From Polynucleobacter paludilacus (GTDB taxonomy: Bacteria; Pseudomonadota; Gammaproteobacteria; Burkholderiales; Burkholderiaceae): a stretch of 64,000 bases of DNA. Location of the stretch: positions 496,001-560,000 of the forward strand of contig NZ_CP061298.1 of NCBI RefSeq assembly GCF_018687595.1, written 5' to 3'. Below are positions 8,150 to 17,333 of this stretch, piece after piece. How positions within the stretch are numbered: position 1 is the first letter of the stretch; each line of letters starts with the position of its first letter. A program made the position numbers and the translations under genes. The notes under the pieces were generated by a model. The model was not told the DNA's origin and did not search any database. It saw only the letters and a list, made by a program, of their open reading frames with translations.

Positions 8150-9448
8150 ATGACCGATCGCAAAGCTGATATTGCTGCAATTCAAAAAGACTGGGATACC
8201 AATCCAAGATGGAATGGCATCAAGCGTGGTTATACCGCTGAGGATGTGGTTCGTTTACGTGGTTCTCTGAAGATTGAGCACACCTTGGCCAAAACGGGTG
8301 CTGAGAAGTTGTGGAACCTGGTGAATAACGAAGCGTATGTGAATTGTCTTGGTGCGCTAACAGGCGGCCAGGCCATGCAACAAGTGAAAGCAGGCATTCA
8401 GGCGATTTACTTATCTGGTTGGCAAGTAGCTGCTGACGGTAACTCTTATGCAGCGATGTATCCAGATCAATCCTTGTATCCAGTTGACTCAGTACCAAAG
8501 ATGGTTGAGCGGATTAATAATTCCTTCCAACGCGCCGATGAAATTCAGTGGGCAAAAGGTGTTAATCCTGGTGATGCTGGTCATATCGATTACTTTGCTC
8601 CTATCGTTGCTGATGCTGAAGCCGGTTTCGGTGGCGTATTAAATGCGTTCGAATTGAGTAAAGCCTTGATCAAGCAGGGTGCGGCTGGGGTCCACTTTGA
8701 AGATCAACTTTCTTCTGTAAAGAAATGTGGTCACTTAGGTGGTAAGGTTCTATTGCCTACCGCCGAGTCAGTACAAAAACTGATCTCAGCTCGCTTAGCT
8801 GCAGATATCATGGGTGTTCCCACGATCATCTTGGCGCGAACCGATGCTGAAGCTGCTGACTTATTAACCTCTGACTATGATGAGAATGACAAACCATTCC
8901 TCACGGGTGAGCGCACTCCAGAGGGTTTCTATAAAACCCGTAAAGGCCTTGATCAAGCTATCTCACGTGGCTTAGCTTACGCTGCCTACGCCGATATGGT
9001 CTGGTGCGAAACAGGTACTCCCGATTTAGACTTTGCTAGAAAATTTGCTGAAGCCATTCGGGCAAAATTCCCAGGCAAGATGTTGGCATACAACTGTTCA
9101 CCTTCCTTTAACTGGAAGAAGAATTTGGATGATGCAACGATTGCTAAGTTCCAGCGTGAATTAGGTGCAATGGGTTACAAATATCAATTCATCACTTTGG
9201 CTGGTATTCACTCCATGTGGTACAACATGTTCGACTTGGCCCAGGACTACTCGAAGCGCGGTATGACGGCTTATGTTGAGAAAGTTCAAGAGCCAGAATT
9301 TGCTGCTCGCGATCGTGGTTACACCTTCGTATCGCATCAGCAAGAGGTTGGCACAGGATACTTTGATGACGTCACAACCGTGATTCAAGGTGGTAAGTCT
9401 TCCGTAACGGCATTAACAGGCTCTACTGAAGAAGAGCAGTTCCACTAA
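8150..9448 (+). CDS. aceA: Isocitrate lyase
   Basis: The protein has 432 residues and carries the isocitrate lyase active-site signature KKCGH at 191-195 (Cys193 as the general acid/base). Other family blocks are WQVAADGN, the metal-binding region [33 protein letters not shown] and [14 protein letters not shown]. It cleaves isocitrate to glyoxylate and succinate, the first glyoxylate-shunt step, needed for growth on acetate or fatty acids. Its length and motifs fit the shorter proteobacterial form. Malate synthase is not in the window. The gene is monocistronic, with its own upstream control region and a strong downstream terminator. Confidence 0.97.
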   Translation: MTDRKADIAAIQKDWDTNPRWNGIKRGYTAEDVVRLRGSLKIEHTLAKTGAEKLWNLVNNEAYVNCLGALTGGQAMQQVKAGIQAIYLSGWQVAADGNSYAAMYPDQSLYPVDSVPKMVERINNSFQRADEIQWAKGVNPGDAGHIDYFAPIVADAEAGFGGVLNAFELSKALIKQGAAGVHFEDQLSSVKKCGHLGGKVLLPTAESVQKLISARLAADIMGVPTIILARTDAEAADLLTSDYDENDKPFLTGERTPEGFYKTRKGLDQAISRGLAYAAYADMVWCETGTPDLDFARKFAEAIRAKFPGKMLAYNCSPSFNWKKNLDDATIAKFQRELGAMGYKYQFITLAGIHSMWYNMFDLAQDYSKRGMTAYVEKVQEPEFAARDRGYTFVSHQQEVGTGYFDDVTTVIQGGKSSVTALTGSTEEEQFH

Positions 9449-9468
9449 GCGGAATTTCTCAGTAATAC

Positions 9469-9516
9469 CGGCATCTAATTCGCCCCATCAGGGTGACTTA
9501 GATGCCGTTTTCGTTT
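9469..9516 (+). terminator. Intrinsic terminator of aceA
   Basis: CGGCATCTAA (9469-9478) and TTAGATGCCG (9498-9507) form a perfect 10-bp stem followed by TTTTCGTTT. It lies 20 bases after the aceA stop and just before the HIT gene. Confidence 0.9.
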
Positions 9517-9527
9517 ACATTCACCTC

Positions 9528-9968
9528 ATGAGTAATTGCGTACTTTGTAAAGATACCTTAAGCCCTGAAGAGGGTGAGTTGATTTGGCGTGGCGATGACT
9601 GCCGTGTTGTGTTGATTCATGATCCTGACTTGCCTGGTTTTTGTCGGGTGATTTGGAATCGTCATGTCAGTGAAATGTCGGAGCTCACTTATGGCGAGCG
9701 CGATCTCTTAATGAATCTTGTCTTTGCAGTCGAGCGTGCCATTCGTCAAACGATGCAGCCCCTCAAAATGAATTTAGCCTCTTTGGGCAATCAAGTGCCT
9801 CATCTGCATTGGCATGTGATCCCCCGTTATGAAGACGATGCCTTTTTCCCGAATACCGCCTGGTCAGCAAGATTGAGAGAAGCTTCTCCAGCGGTGATTG
9901 CCGAGCGCAAGAAACTGGCTACGGAGTTGCCCAAAGCCATTCGCGCAGCAATCGCTGCGCTCGCCTAG
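9528..9968 (+). CDS. HIT family hydrolase
   Basis: The 146-residue protein has the histidine-triad motif HLHWHVI at 92-98 (the H-x-H-x-H pattern, with H96 followed by VIPR) and an N-terminal CxxC (C4/C7) typical of the zinc-containing branch. HIT proteins hydrolyse or transfer nucleoside monophosphates from dinucleotides or adenylylated conjugates. The specific substrate is not evident. The first HIT His is set in a betaproteobacterial context (NQVPHLHWHVIPRYEDD). It converges on the DUF1841 gene with one base between the two stops. Confidence 0.88.
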   Translation: MSNCVLCKDTLSPEEGELIWRGDDCRVVLIHDPDLPGFCRVIWNRHVSEMSELTYGERDLLMNLVFAVERAIRQTMQPLKMNLASLGNQVPHLHWHVIPRYEDDAFFPNTAWSARLREASPAVIAERKKLATELPKAIRAAIAALA

Positions 9969-9969
9969 C

Positions 9970-10401
9970 TCAAACCAGTTTCTTTAAAGCCTCAAGATAT
10001 TTTTCTGGGCTCAGCTGAGCGCCTTCTCTTTGAGCCTCCCACATCACTTGCCCTAGGCATTCCATCATCAGGTGTTGGGCCTCATGTGCAGAGCCTAATT
10101 TCTTAGTGAGGCTTTCAGCAATCTGTCGAATGCCGGGCGGTTGATCGATCGAGATTTGCTCGCTAATCGATAAATGCATTGAGAGATGGAGGAAGGGGTT
10201 CGTTTCTCCTCGTTCCGGCGTGTAATCTTGAGCGAGTGCCCCTTCAGGATCTGCAAGCAGGCTATGATATTCGGGGTGTTGTTCCATCCAGTCACCTGCG
10301 ATGATCTCAAGAGGAGCAAGAATATGACCTTCAGTTTTTTTCTTCCAGGTGTCACAGAAAAAGCGCCGCACTTCTTCGCGAGTTGGGTTAAATATCGCCA
10401 C
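9970..10401 (-). CDS. DUF1841 family protein
   Basis: The product is about 143 residues from a GTG at 10401. The open frame runs further to 10500, but the extra N-terminal sequence is merely the nth 3' end read in another frame. The family usually starts at the IFNPTREEVRRFF block, and AAGGA lies about 8 bases before this GTG. The domain continues with FCDTWKK, PLEIIAGDWMEQHPEYH and NPFLHLSMHLSISEQISIDQPPGIR. DUF1841 is a small conserved betaproteobacterial protein of unknown function. It overlaps the 3' end of nth by 14 bases, so it is translationally coupled to the repair gene. Confidence 0.8.
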   Translation of the reverse strand: MAIFNPTREEVRRFFCDTWKKKTEGHILAPLEIIAGDWMEQHPEYHSLLADPEGALAQDYTPERGETNPFLHLSMHLSISEQISIDQPPGIRQIAESLTKKLGSAHEAQHLMMECLGQVMWEAQREGAQLSPEKYLEALKKLV

Positions 10402-11044
10402 GCACTTTTCCTTTTCCAGTTTTTTGTTTAAACCTGCAAAGTGGCTCAACAATGCATTCTTGACAGTGCGGATTGCGAGCCGTGCAAGTATATCTGCCAT
10501 GCAGAATAAGCCAATGATGGGCGTCCTGTAAAAATTCTCTAGGAACGCGTTTCATAAGCTGCTCTTCAACCTTGACCACATCTTTTCCTGGCGCTAAGCC
10601 AGTTCGATTGGACACTCTAAAAATATGGGTATCGACTGCAATGGTAGGCTCTCCAAATGCCGTGTTTAGAATGACGTTGGCGGTTTTTCTACCAACGCCA
10701 GGCAATGCCTCTAAGGCTTCCCGAGTCCGGGGTACTTCACCTTGATGTTGCTCTAGCAAGATCTTGCAGGTCTCTTGAATATGCTTTCCCTTGGTCCTGA
10801 ATAAACCAATGTGCTGAATATAAGGGCGGACACCTTCCTCACCCAAATCCAGTAAGGCTTGGGGAGTATTCGCAATCTTAAATAGTTGTCGCGTCCCTTT
10901 ATTCACAGAAACATCCGTGGCTTGCGCTGAGAGTAGCACTGCAATCAAGAGTTCAAAAGGGGAGCTGTATTCCAGTTCAGTAGTAGGCTCGGGATTATTT
11001 GCTTTTAATTGCTCAAAAAAGCTACGGCGTTGCTCAAGATTCAT
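10388..11044 (-). CDS. nth: Endonuclease III (DNA glycosylase/AP lyase)
   Basis: The 218-residue protein has the helix-hairpin-helix LPGVGRKTA with catalytic Lys120, and Asp138 in VDTHIFRVSNR, at the same positions as in the E. coli enzyme. The C-terminal [4Fe-4S] cluster uses C187, C194, C197 and C203 (C-x6-C-x2-C-x5-C). It removes oxidised pyrimidines and nicks the abasic site in base-excision repair. The ATG overlaps the upstream RnfB-like stop (ATGA), and the 3' end overlaps DUF1841. Its Fe-S cluster makes the adjacent ferredoxin-like gene an interesting neighbour. Confidence 0.97.
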   Translation of the reverse strand: MNLEQRRSFFEQLKANNPEPTTELEYSSPFELLIAVLLSAQATDVSVNKGTRQLFKIANTPQALLDLGEEGVRPYIQHIGLFRTKGKHIQETCKILLEQHQGEVPRTREALEALPGVGRKTANVILNTAFGEPTIAVDTHIFRVSNRTGLAPGKDVVKVEEQLMKRVPREFLQDAHHWLILHGRYTCTARNPHCQECIVEPLCRFKQKTGKGKVRGDI

Positions 11045-11733
11045 TTGGATTGCTGAGCTCGTGCAATGGCTGCAGCAATGATTTGACGTTTGCGGGCTTG
11101 CTCGGCAAGTTCAGCCTCGGTTGATGCCAACTCTGTATTCAATGCCATTAATTTAGCGCTTGCTTTCTTAGCGAGGCGCTCTTGGTTGTCGTGTTCTTCT
11201 CTAGTTAAACGGCTTTCTCTAGCGTGGTAGCGTGCTCGAGCTTCATTGGCTAAAGTGGGAGTCCAAGCATTCCAGCCAGTCTGCTGATCAGTGACATCTA
11301 CCATCGTGATGCAATCTACCGGGCAGGGTGGCAAACATAAATCGCATCCAGTACACCAATCGTCAAGCACGACATGGAGTTGTTTCGATGCGCCCACGAT
11401 AGCATCAACAGGACAGGCTTGAATGCATAAAGTACAACCAATGCATCGCTTTGGATCAATGATTGCAACGGGTCTGGGACGCTCGACACCGCAACTGGAG
11501 TCTATTGCTAAATTGAGTGCGAAAGCATCTTGAGAAAAGAAGGGTTCCAGAATCTGACTGAGCCTCTGAATGCCCTCGACACCACCGGGAGGACATCTGT
11601 TGGGTCTGACATCACCTGTCGCTAGGGCCTCGGCATAGGCTCGACAATCTGGATAGCCACATTTAGTACATTGGGTTTGAGGAAGAATATCCTCTAAGCG
11701 CTCGGTGAGCGCACCCACTTCTAAGGAATTCAT
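11041..11733 (-). CDS. RnfB/RsxB-like ferredoxin, lacking the N-terminal membrane helix
   Basis: The product is 230 residues from the ATG at 11733 (GTG 11745 is possible). The N-terminal Fe-S domain CTKCGYPDC with a distal Cys (C22, C25, C30, C47) matches the RnfB [4Fe-4S] module. It is followed by two ferredoxin clusters (CIGCTLCIQACPVD and CTGCDLCLPPCPVD) and a basic, coiled-coil C-terminal tail of about 65 residues. Classical RnfB has an N-terminal transmembrane helix; here the protein starts directly in a soluble helix, and no rnfA/C/D/G/E genes flank it. It probably shuttles electrons to an unknown partner. The link with nth is conserved in many proteobacteria. Confidence 0.85.
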   Translation of the reverse strand: MNSLEVGALTERLEDILPQTQCTKCGYPDCRAYAEALATGDVRPNRCPPGGVEGIQRLSQILEPFFSQDAFALNLAIDSSCGVERPRPVAIIDPKRCIGCTLCIQACPVDAIVGASKQLHVVLDDWCTGCDLCLPPCPVDCITMVDVTDQQTGWNAWTPTLANEARARYHARESRLTREEHDNQERLAKKASAKLMALNTELASTEAELAEQARKRQIIAAAIARAQQSK

Positions 11734-11759
11734 TGCATGCGCCACCAAATTGAAGCTGA

Positions 11760-13058
11760 TTAGTCTGAGGTCTTACTGCCTAAGGCTGGCGGTCTAGCTT
11801 TCGTTTTCTTATGAATTTCTTGGTGATCGCGAATAAAGGATTTGACCTTGGGGTAAACCTTCTCACGCCAACGACGACCTGCGAAGATACCGTAATGTCC
11901 AGCACCTGCAACTTCATAATGATCTTTACGCTCAGCGGGTATGCCTTTGCAAAGCTTGTGTGCCGCGCGAGTCTGTCCACTGCCGGAGATATCGTCTAGC
12001 TCGCCTTCAATAGTCAGTAAAGCAGTATGCGAAATGTCTTGTGGCTTGACTAATTCATCGCCGACCTTCCAGGTGCCATTGGGTAGTGCATAGTCTTGGA
12101 AGACAGTCTTAATCGTATCTAAGTAAAACTTCGCATCCATATCGAGCACAGCGTTGTACTCATCGTAGAAACGAATATGGGCGTTAGCATCATCTTCATC
12201 GCCCTGCATCAAGCTCTTGAAGAAATCCCAATGCGATTGCATATGGTTTTGTGGGTTCATGGCCATAAAGCCAGCATGTTGTAAGAAGCCAGGGTAGACC
12301 CGTCTGCCAGCTCCAGGATGGGGTGGCGGTACCTTATAAATGACATGGCTTTCGAACCAGTCAAAAGATTTTTGATCAGCTAAATTGTTGACGGCAGTAG
12401 GAGACTTGCGTGCATCAATCGGGCCGCCCATCATGATCATTGATGCTGGGGTTTGCTCACCAGCAGATGCCATCAAAGAGATAGCGCCCAAGGTGGGTAC
12501 AGTTGGCTGGCAAACAGAGATCACATGAAGATCTTGCGCGCCGATTGTCCGGATAAATTCTTGGATGTAATGAACGTAATCATCTAAACCAAAGTCACCG
12601 TCTTCTAAGGGAATCAGGCGGGCATCGACCCAGTCCGTAATGTAGACCTTATGGTCTTGCAGGAGTGTGCGCACCGTATCGCGTAATAAAGTCGCGTGAT
12701 GACCAGACATAGGTGCTACTACTAACACCACAGGATCCGCTTTGAGTTTTGTAATCACCTCAACATCGTCAGAGAAGCGTTTGAAGCGAATCAGCTTGCA
12801 AAAGGGTTTGGTGACGATCACAGCTTCGTGGATGGCAACATCACGACCGTGGGCGTGAACAGTTTGAATTCCGAACTCGGGTTTTTTATATTCTTTACCT
12901 AAGCGGTGGAGTAATTCATAACTAGCTGCTAGACGCGAAGACCCTGGGATCTTCGAGAGCGGATTGGAGGCATTCATGAAAGTTTCAGATGCTGCACGCG
13001 CCCAAGCGCTCAGCGGATTTAATAAAGCTTTTTGAAACTCGTGTAACTGATATAGCAT
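11760..13058 (-). CDS. phaZ: Intracellular polyhydroxyalkanoate (PHB) depolymerase
   Basis: The 432-residue protein begins MLYQLHEFQKALLNPLSAWA, as in the PhaZ1 family of Cupriavidus. The nucleophile elbow VISVCQPTVP puts Cys183 where lipases have Ser, as in the Cys-type intracellular depolymerases. The His of the triad lies in AGAGHYGIF near residue 388, and the fold is an alpha/beta hydrolase (VAPMSGHHATLL as the oxyanion region). It mobilises the carbon store PHB on granules, with no signal peptide. GGAGG lies 5 bases before the ATG, a strong ribosome site. It follows the aminotransferase by 44 bases and precedes the RnfB-like gene by 26, so co-transcription is likely. Confidence 0.93.
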   Translation of the reverse strand: MLYQLHEFQKALLNPLSAWARAASETFMNASNPLSKIPGSSRLAASYELLHRLGKEYKKPEFGIQTVHAHGRDVAIHEAVIVTKPFCKLIRFKRFSDDVEVITKLKADPVVLVVAPMSGHHATLLRDTVRTLLQDHKVYITDWVDARLIPLEDGDFGLDDYVHYIQEFIRTIGAQDLHVISVCQPTVPTLGAISLMASAGEQTPASMIMMGGPIDARKSPTAVNNLADQKSFDWFESHVIYKVPPPHPGAGRRVYPGFLQHAGFMAMNPQNHMQSHWDFFKSLMQGDEDDANAHIRFYDEYNAVLDMDAKFYLDTIKTVFQDYALPNGTWKVGDELVKPQDISHTALLTIEGELDDISGSGQTRAAHKLCKGIPAERKDHYEVAGAGHYGIFAGRRWREKVYPKVKSFIRDHQEIHKKTKARPPALGSKTSD

Positions 13059-13102
13059 CCTGCCTCCTAAAAATCAGTTGTACTTCTTAAACCATCCAAT
13101 AA

Positions 13103-14305
13103 TTATGACGCCAAAACCCGAGCAATTGCTTTAGCCACTTTATCAATATTTTTGGTATTTAGGGCGGCAACGCAAATACGACCCGTCGAGAGGGCGTAAA
13201 TACCATCTTCCTTCTGCAGGCGTTCAACTTGCTCAGCCGTTAAGCCTGAGTAAGAGAACATCCCGCGCTGATCTTCAATGAAGGAAAGATCTTCTTTAAC
13301 GCCAGCTGCAGCCAATTTAACAACGAAATCGTGACGCATTTGTTTAATGCGGTTACGCATGCCACCGAGCTCTTCTTCCCACATTTTGCGGAGTTCAGGT
13401 GTATTCAGAACTGCGGCAACAATGGCTCCACCATGAGTAGGTGGGTTTGAGTAGTTGGTGCGAATGACGCGCTTCAATTGCGAAAGAACTCGGACAGACT
13501 CTTCCTTACTTTGGGTGATGATGGATAGGGCACCGACACGCTCTCCATAGAGGGAAAAAGATTTAGAGAATGAACTTGAAACAAAGAAGGACATGCCTGA
13601 TTCGGCAAATAGACGAACAGCGATGCCGTCTTGTTCGATGCCGCTAGCAAAACCTTGATAGGCCATGTCTAAGAAAGGAATGAGTTCCTTAGTCTTGCAA
13701 ATCTCAATCACTTGGCGCCACTGCGCTTCAGTAATGTCAGCTCCAGTAGGGTTGTGGCAGCAAGCATGTAAAACCACGGTGGTGTGCTTTGGATAAGACT
13801 CTAAGGATTTCACCATCCCGGCAAAGTCAACACCATGAGTTGCACTGTCAAAATAGGTGTAGTCGAGAACCTCAAATCCAGCAGCCTCAAAAATGCCGCG
13901 ATGGTTTTCCCAGGTTGGGTTGCTAATTGCAGCAGGGGCTTTGAAATTCAGACGCTCAATAAAGTCAGCGCCAACGCGTAAGGCGCCCGTACCACCGATG
14001 CACTCAGCAGTCACAACGCGCCCATCCTGAATCAAGGGTGATTCAGCGCCAAATAATAAATTCTGCACGGCGAGGTTGTAAGGATTAGGGCCATCAATCG
14101 GGATGTAGCCTCTTGGTAAATGCTTGGCAACCAATTCTTCTTCTGCCTTCAAGACTGCCTTTAATAGAGGAATTTTTCCATCATCAGTGAAGTAGACACC
14201 CACACCAAGATTGACTTTATCGGGCCGTTGATCGGCGGCATAGGCTTCAGTTAAGCCAAAAATAGGGTCTTTAGGGGCTAGCGCAACAGAGGAAAACAGG
14301 GTCAT
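13103..14305 (-). CDS. Aromatic/aspartate aminotransferase (class I, TyrB/AspC type)
   Basis: The 400-residue PLP enzyme has the type Ia aspartate aminotransferase pattern: DKVNLGVGVYFTDDGKIPLL at the N-terminus, the co-factor loop HACCHNPTGADIT, FLDMAYQGFASG, and the Schiff-base lysine in SSSFSKSFSLYGERVG (about residue 247). NYSNPPTHGG and the C-terminal Arg region SGLTAEQVERL are also present. It transfers amino groups between 2-oxoglutarate and aspartate or aromatic keto acids. Sequence alone does not separate TyrB from AspC specificity, so no symbol is given. It is divergent from uvrB and leads the minus-strand block to DUF1841. Confidence 0.9.
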   Translation of the reverse strand: MTLFSSVALAPKDPIFGLTEAYAADQRPDKVNLGVGVYFTDDGKIPLLKAVLKAEEELVAKHLPRGYIPIDGPNPYNLAVQNLLFGAESPLIQDGRVVTAECIGGTGALRVGADFIERLNFKAPAAISNPTWENHRGIFEAAGFEVLDYTYFDSATHGVDFAGMVKSLESYPKHTTVVLHACCHNPTGADITEAQWRQVIEICKTKELIPFLDMAYQGFASGIEQDGIAVRLFAESGMSFFVSSSFSKSFSLYGERVGALSIITQSKEESVRVLSQLKRVIRTNYSNPPTHGGAIVAAVLNTPELRKMWEEELGGMRNRIKQMRHDFVVKLAAAGVKEDLSFIEDQRGMFSYSGLTAEQVERLQKEDGIYALSTGRICVAALNTKNIDKVAKAIARVLAS

Positions 14306-14420
14306 TTGGTCGGTGAGGTAGGTTAGTTAGAGGTACTTTTGGGCTTAATTCAGGAATTTTTGCATTTAAGCTGACTATTTTGAAATAAAAACGGCAAAAT
14401 CATCGTTTGTACAAAATTCT

Positions 14421-14438
14421 CTGTAATAAATCTTACAG
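14421..14438 (+). promoter_or_regulatory. Inverted repeat at the uvrB start (LexA-box-like, wrong spacing)
   Basis: CTGTAATAAATCTTACAG has perfect 6-base arms (CTGTAA / TTACAG) with a 6-base centre. It contains CTGT...ACAG as in an SOS box, but with N10 instead of the canonical N8. A second perfect palindrome, TTTGTACAAA, sits just upstream at 14406-14415. Both lie within 40 bases of the uvrB ATG, a typical repressor position. Confidence 0.4.
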
Positions 14439-14443
14439 ATGAA

Positions 14444-16600
14444 ATGATAGCTGAGATGCCCCCTAAGTCCCCGAAAACCTCCTCCAAAGCCACTGCGGGC
14501 GAGACTCTACCCGTCATCGTTGCGGATCCCTTGGGTCAGGCTGGGCATGAGCTGGATCCAGCGAAGTTTGTGACCTACCCAGATTCACCATATCAGCTCT
14601 ACCAGCCTTTCCCACCAGCAGGGGATCAACCCCAGGCTATTGAGAAGTTGGTCGAGGGGATTGAGGATGGTTTGGTGTTTCAGACGCTCTTGGGGGTCAC
14701 AGGTTCCGGCAAGACTTTTACGATGGCCAATGTGATTGCCAGAACGGGGCGTCCAGCCATCATTTTCGCTCCGAATAAAACCCTAGCTGCACAACTCTAC
14801 AGTGAGTTCCGAGAGTTCTTTCCTCGTAATGCAGTGGAGTATTTCGTGAGCTACTACGACTACTACCAACCTGAAGCATATGTGCCGCAGCGTGATCTGT
14901 TTATTGAAAAAGATTCTTCGATCAATGAACACATCGAACAGATGCGTTTGTCGGCAACCAAGAGTTTGCTCGAGCGACGCGACGTCATTATTGTTGCAAC
15001 GGTATCGGCGATCTACGGCATTGGCAACCCGGGTGACTATCACAGCATGGTCATGACTCTGCGGCCTGGCGACAAGATGAGTCAGCGCGATATTTTGGTG
15101 CGCTTGATTGCCATGCAATACGACCGCAATGAACTCGATTTCAAGCGTGGCGTCTTTAGGGTTCGTGGCGATACCATTGATATTTTTCCGGCTGAGCATA
15201 ATGAACTTGCGATCAGGGTAGAGCTCTTTGATGATGTGATTGAGAGTTTGCAATTCTTTGATCCATTAACAGGACGCATTCGTCAAAAGATTCCTCGCTT
15301 TACTGTCTACCCTAGCTCACACTACGTCACTCCCCGCGAGACAGTGCTCAAGGCGATTGAAACGATTAAGACTGAGTTACGCGATCGCCTTGATGAATTT
15401 GTAAAGGATGGCAAGTTGGTTGAGGCGCAACGTCTAGAGCAGCGCACTCGCTTTGATCTCGAGATGCTCAATGAGTTGGGCTTCTGTAAGGGGATTGAGA
15501 ATTACTCCCGCCATCTCTCTGGAGCAAAGCCGGGTGAGGCTCCACCGACCTTGGTCGATTACTTACCTAATGATGCTTTGATGTTTTTGGACGAGAGTCA
15601 TGTCCTGATTGGACAACTTAATGCGATGTACAACGGGGATAAGTCACGTAAGCATACGCTGGTTGAGTTTGGCTTCCGTTTGCCATCGGCAATGGATAAC
15701 CGACCCTTGAAGTTCACCGAATTTGAAACCAAGATGCGTCAAACCATTTTTGTTTCTGCGACACCAGCCGATTACGAGGGTCAACACACTGGACAAGTTG
15801 TCGAGCAAGTAGCACGCCCAACCGGATTAGTGGATCCTGAAATCGAAGTCTTACCTGCCAGCTCACAAGTAGACGATCTCTTGGGTCAGATTCATGAGCG
15901 AGTGAAGGTCGGTGAGCGTGTTTTGGTAACTGTACTCACTAAACGCATGGCCGAGCAACTCACTGACTACTTATCAGACAACGGTGTGAAGGTGCGTTAT
16001 GTGCACTCTGACATTGATACCGTAGAGCGGGTTGAGATTCTGCGCGACCTGCGTTTGGGTGTGTTCGATGTCTTGGTCGGTATTAATTTATTACGCGAAG
16101 GTTTGGATATTCCTGAAGTATCTTTGGTCGCGATCTTGGATGCTGACAAAGAAGGCTTCTTGCGTTCTGAGCGTAGTTTGATTCAGACGATTGGACGAGC
16201 CGCCCGAAATGTTCGTGGTAAAGCGATTTTGTATGCCGATCGGATCACCGATTCCATGCGGCGTGCGATGGGAGAGACTGAGCGACGCAGAACGAAGCAA
16301 ATTGCGTTTAATAAAGAGCATGGTATTGAGCCACGTGGTGTCACTAAGCGCATCAAGGACATTATTGATGGTGTCTATGACGTAGGTGAGAAGCGGATTG
16401 AGCTCCAAGCTGCTGAAGAACGCGCCCGCTATGAGGATATGTCTGAAAAAGACTTGGCCGCTGAAATTAAGCGTTTAGAGAAGCAAATGAACTCTGAGGC
16501 CAAGAACCTCGAATTTGAGAAAGCGGCCAGCACCCGAGATCGCCTCTCCAAAGTCAAAGAAATGGCATTTGGGGCCCTTTCTCATGACTCCCTTGGCTAA
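14444..16600 (+). CDS. uvrB: Excinuclease ABC subunit B
   Basis: The product is 718 residues (714 from the second ATG at 14456). It has Walker A GVTGSGKT at about 83, the damage-verification beta-hairpin [15 protein letters not shown], helicase motif [25 protein letters not shown], and [46 protein letters not shown]-terminal UVR domain ([20 protein letters not shown]) binds UvrC. The ~50-residue Pro/Ser-rich N-terminal extension before the core is common in Burkholderiales. It loads onto damage from UvrA and recruits UvrC in nucleotide-excision repair. An inverted repeat resembling a LexA box lies at its start. Confidence 0.98.
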   Translation: MIAEMPPKSPKTSSKATAGETLPVIVADPLGQAGHELDPAKFVTYPDSPYQLYQPFPPAGDQPQAIEKLVEGIEDGLVFQTLLGVTGSGKTFTMANVIARTGRPAIIFAPNKTLAAQLYSEFREFFPRNAVEYFVSYYDYYQPEAYVPQRDLFIEKDSSINEHIEQMRLSATKSLLERRDVIIVATVSAIYGIGNPGDYHSMVMTLRPGDKMSQRDILVRLIAMQYDRNELDFKRGVFRVRGDTIDIFPAEHNELAIRVELFDDVIESLQFFDPLTGRIRQKIPRFTVYPSSHYVTPRETVLKAIETIKTELRDRLDEFVKDGKLVEAQRLEQRTRFDLEMLNELGFCKGIENYSRHLSGAKPGEAPPTLVDYLPNDALMFLDESHVLIGQLNAMYNGDKSRKHTLVEFGFRLPSAMDNRPLKFTEFETKMRQTIFVSATPADYEGQHTGQVVEQVARPTGLVDPEIEVLPASSQVDDLLGQIHERVKVGERVLVTVLTKRMAEQLTDYLSDNGVKVRYVHSDIDTVERVEILRDLRLGVFDVLVGINLLREGLDIPEVSLVAILDADKEGFLRSERSLIQTIGRAARNVRGKAILYADRITDSMRRAMGETERRRTKQIAFNKEHGIEPRGVTKRIKDIIDGVYDVGEKRIELQAAEERARYEDMSEKDLAAEIKRLEKQMNSEAKNLEFEKAASTRDRLSKVKEMAFGALSHDSLG

Positions 16601-16653
16601 TCTCCCTACAGCCCAAATATGTATTGGAGGGGCAAAAAACCGCCATTTCTGTT

Positions 16654-16678
16654 ATAGTTGAGTGGATTGGTCGGGTAT
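16654..16678 (+). promoter_or_regulatory. IscR type-1 operator upstream of iscR
   Basis: The 25-base site fits the E. coli type-1 consensus ATASYYGACTRWWWYAG... at 22 of 25 positions. The outer arms ATAGTTGA and GGTCGGGTAT are intact, and mismatches fall only at positions 9, 12 and 16. It lies 51 bases before the iscR ATG. In E. coli [2Fe-2S]-IscR binds such sites to repress its own operon when Fe-S supply is ample, so the same feedback is inferred here. Confidence 0.8.
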
Positions 16679-16728
16679 TACCCATCTGACCAATAGCTGT
16701 CCATAACAATCCATTACCAAGGTGACAT

Positions 16729-17301
16729 ATGAGACTTACAACTAAAGGTCGTTTCGCAGTAACTGCAATGATAGATTTAGCCCTCCGTGAAGCACATGGG
16801 CCTGTAACTTTGGCTGGTATCAGTCAAAGGCAAAAAATTTCCCTTTCCTACCTAGAGCAATTGTTCGGCAAATTGCGCCGTTTCAATATCGTCGAAAGTA
16901 CCCGCGGTCCAGGTGGGGGTTATACCCTTGCACGCAAATCCGATGAGGTGAGCGTTGCAGACATCATTGTGGCGGTCGACGAGCCTTTGGATGCGACTCA
17001 GTGCGGTGGCAAAGGCAACTGTCATAGCGAGGAAGATCATCTGGGTCGTTGTATGACTCACGACCTTTGGGCCAATCTGAATTCAAAGATGGTCGAATAC
17101 CTCAGTTCTGTTACCTTACGCGATTTAGTAGAGCAGCAATCTGGTCGTGGCCTTGTGATTCAGGATATGCGCCACAAGAAGATCAAGATTGAGGCTGGCA
17201 AACCCGAGAAACAAGCAGCCGCATCTGTGGCTGCTAAGAAGGAGGTGGCACCTAAGCCACCATTGATTAACTCCGTATTTAATTTAGCCCAGCAGAGCTA
17301 A
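16729..17301 (+). CDS. iscR: Fe-S cluster-sensing repressor IscR (Rrf2 family)
   Basis: The 190-residue protein has an N-terminal winged helix-turn-helix ([19 protein letters not shown], then [15 protein letters not shown]) and the wing [10 protein letters not shown]. The cluster loop has C92, C98 and C108 with H111. E. coli IscR has its third Cys at 104 and His at 107, so the loop here is four residues longer. A Lys/Ala-rich C-terminal tail of about 35 residues follows. It represses the isc operon when it carries a [2Fe-2S] cluster. An IscR type-1 operator sits immediately upstream, and iscS starts 32 bases downstream. Confidence 0.95.
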   Translation: MRLTTKGRFAVTAMIDLALREAHGPVTLAGISQRQKISLSYLEQLFGKLRRFNIVESTRGPGGGYTLARKSDEVSVADIIVAVDEPLDATQCGGKGNCHSEEDHLGRCMTHDLWANLNSKMVEYLSSVTLRDLVEQQSGRGLVIQDMRHKKIKIEAGKPEKQAAASVAAKKEVAPKPPLINSVFNLAQQS

Positions 17302-17333
17302 AGCACACCCTAGGGCATTACAAAAAGTACACC

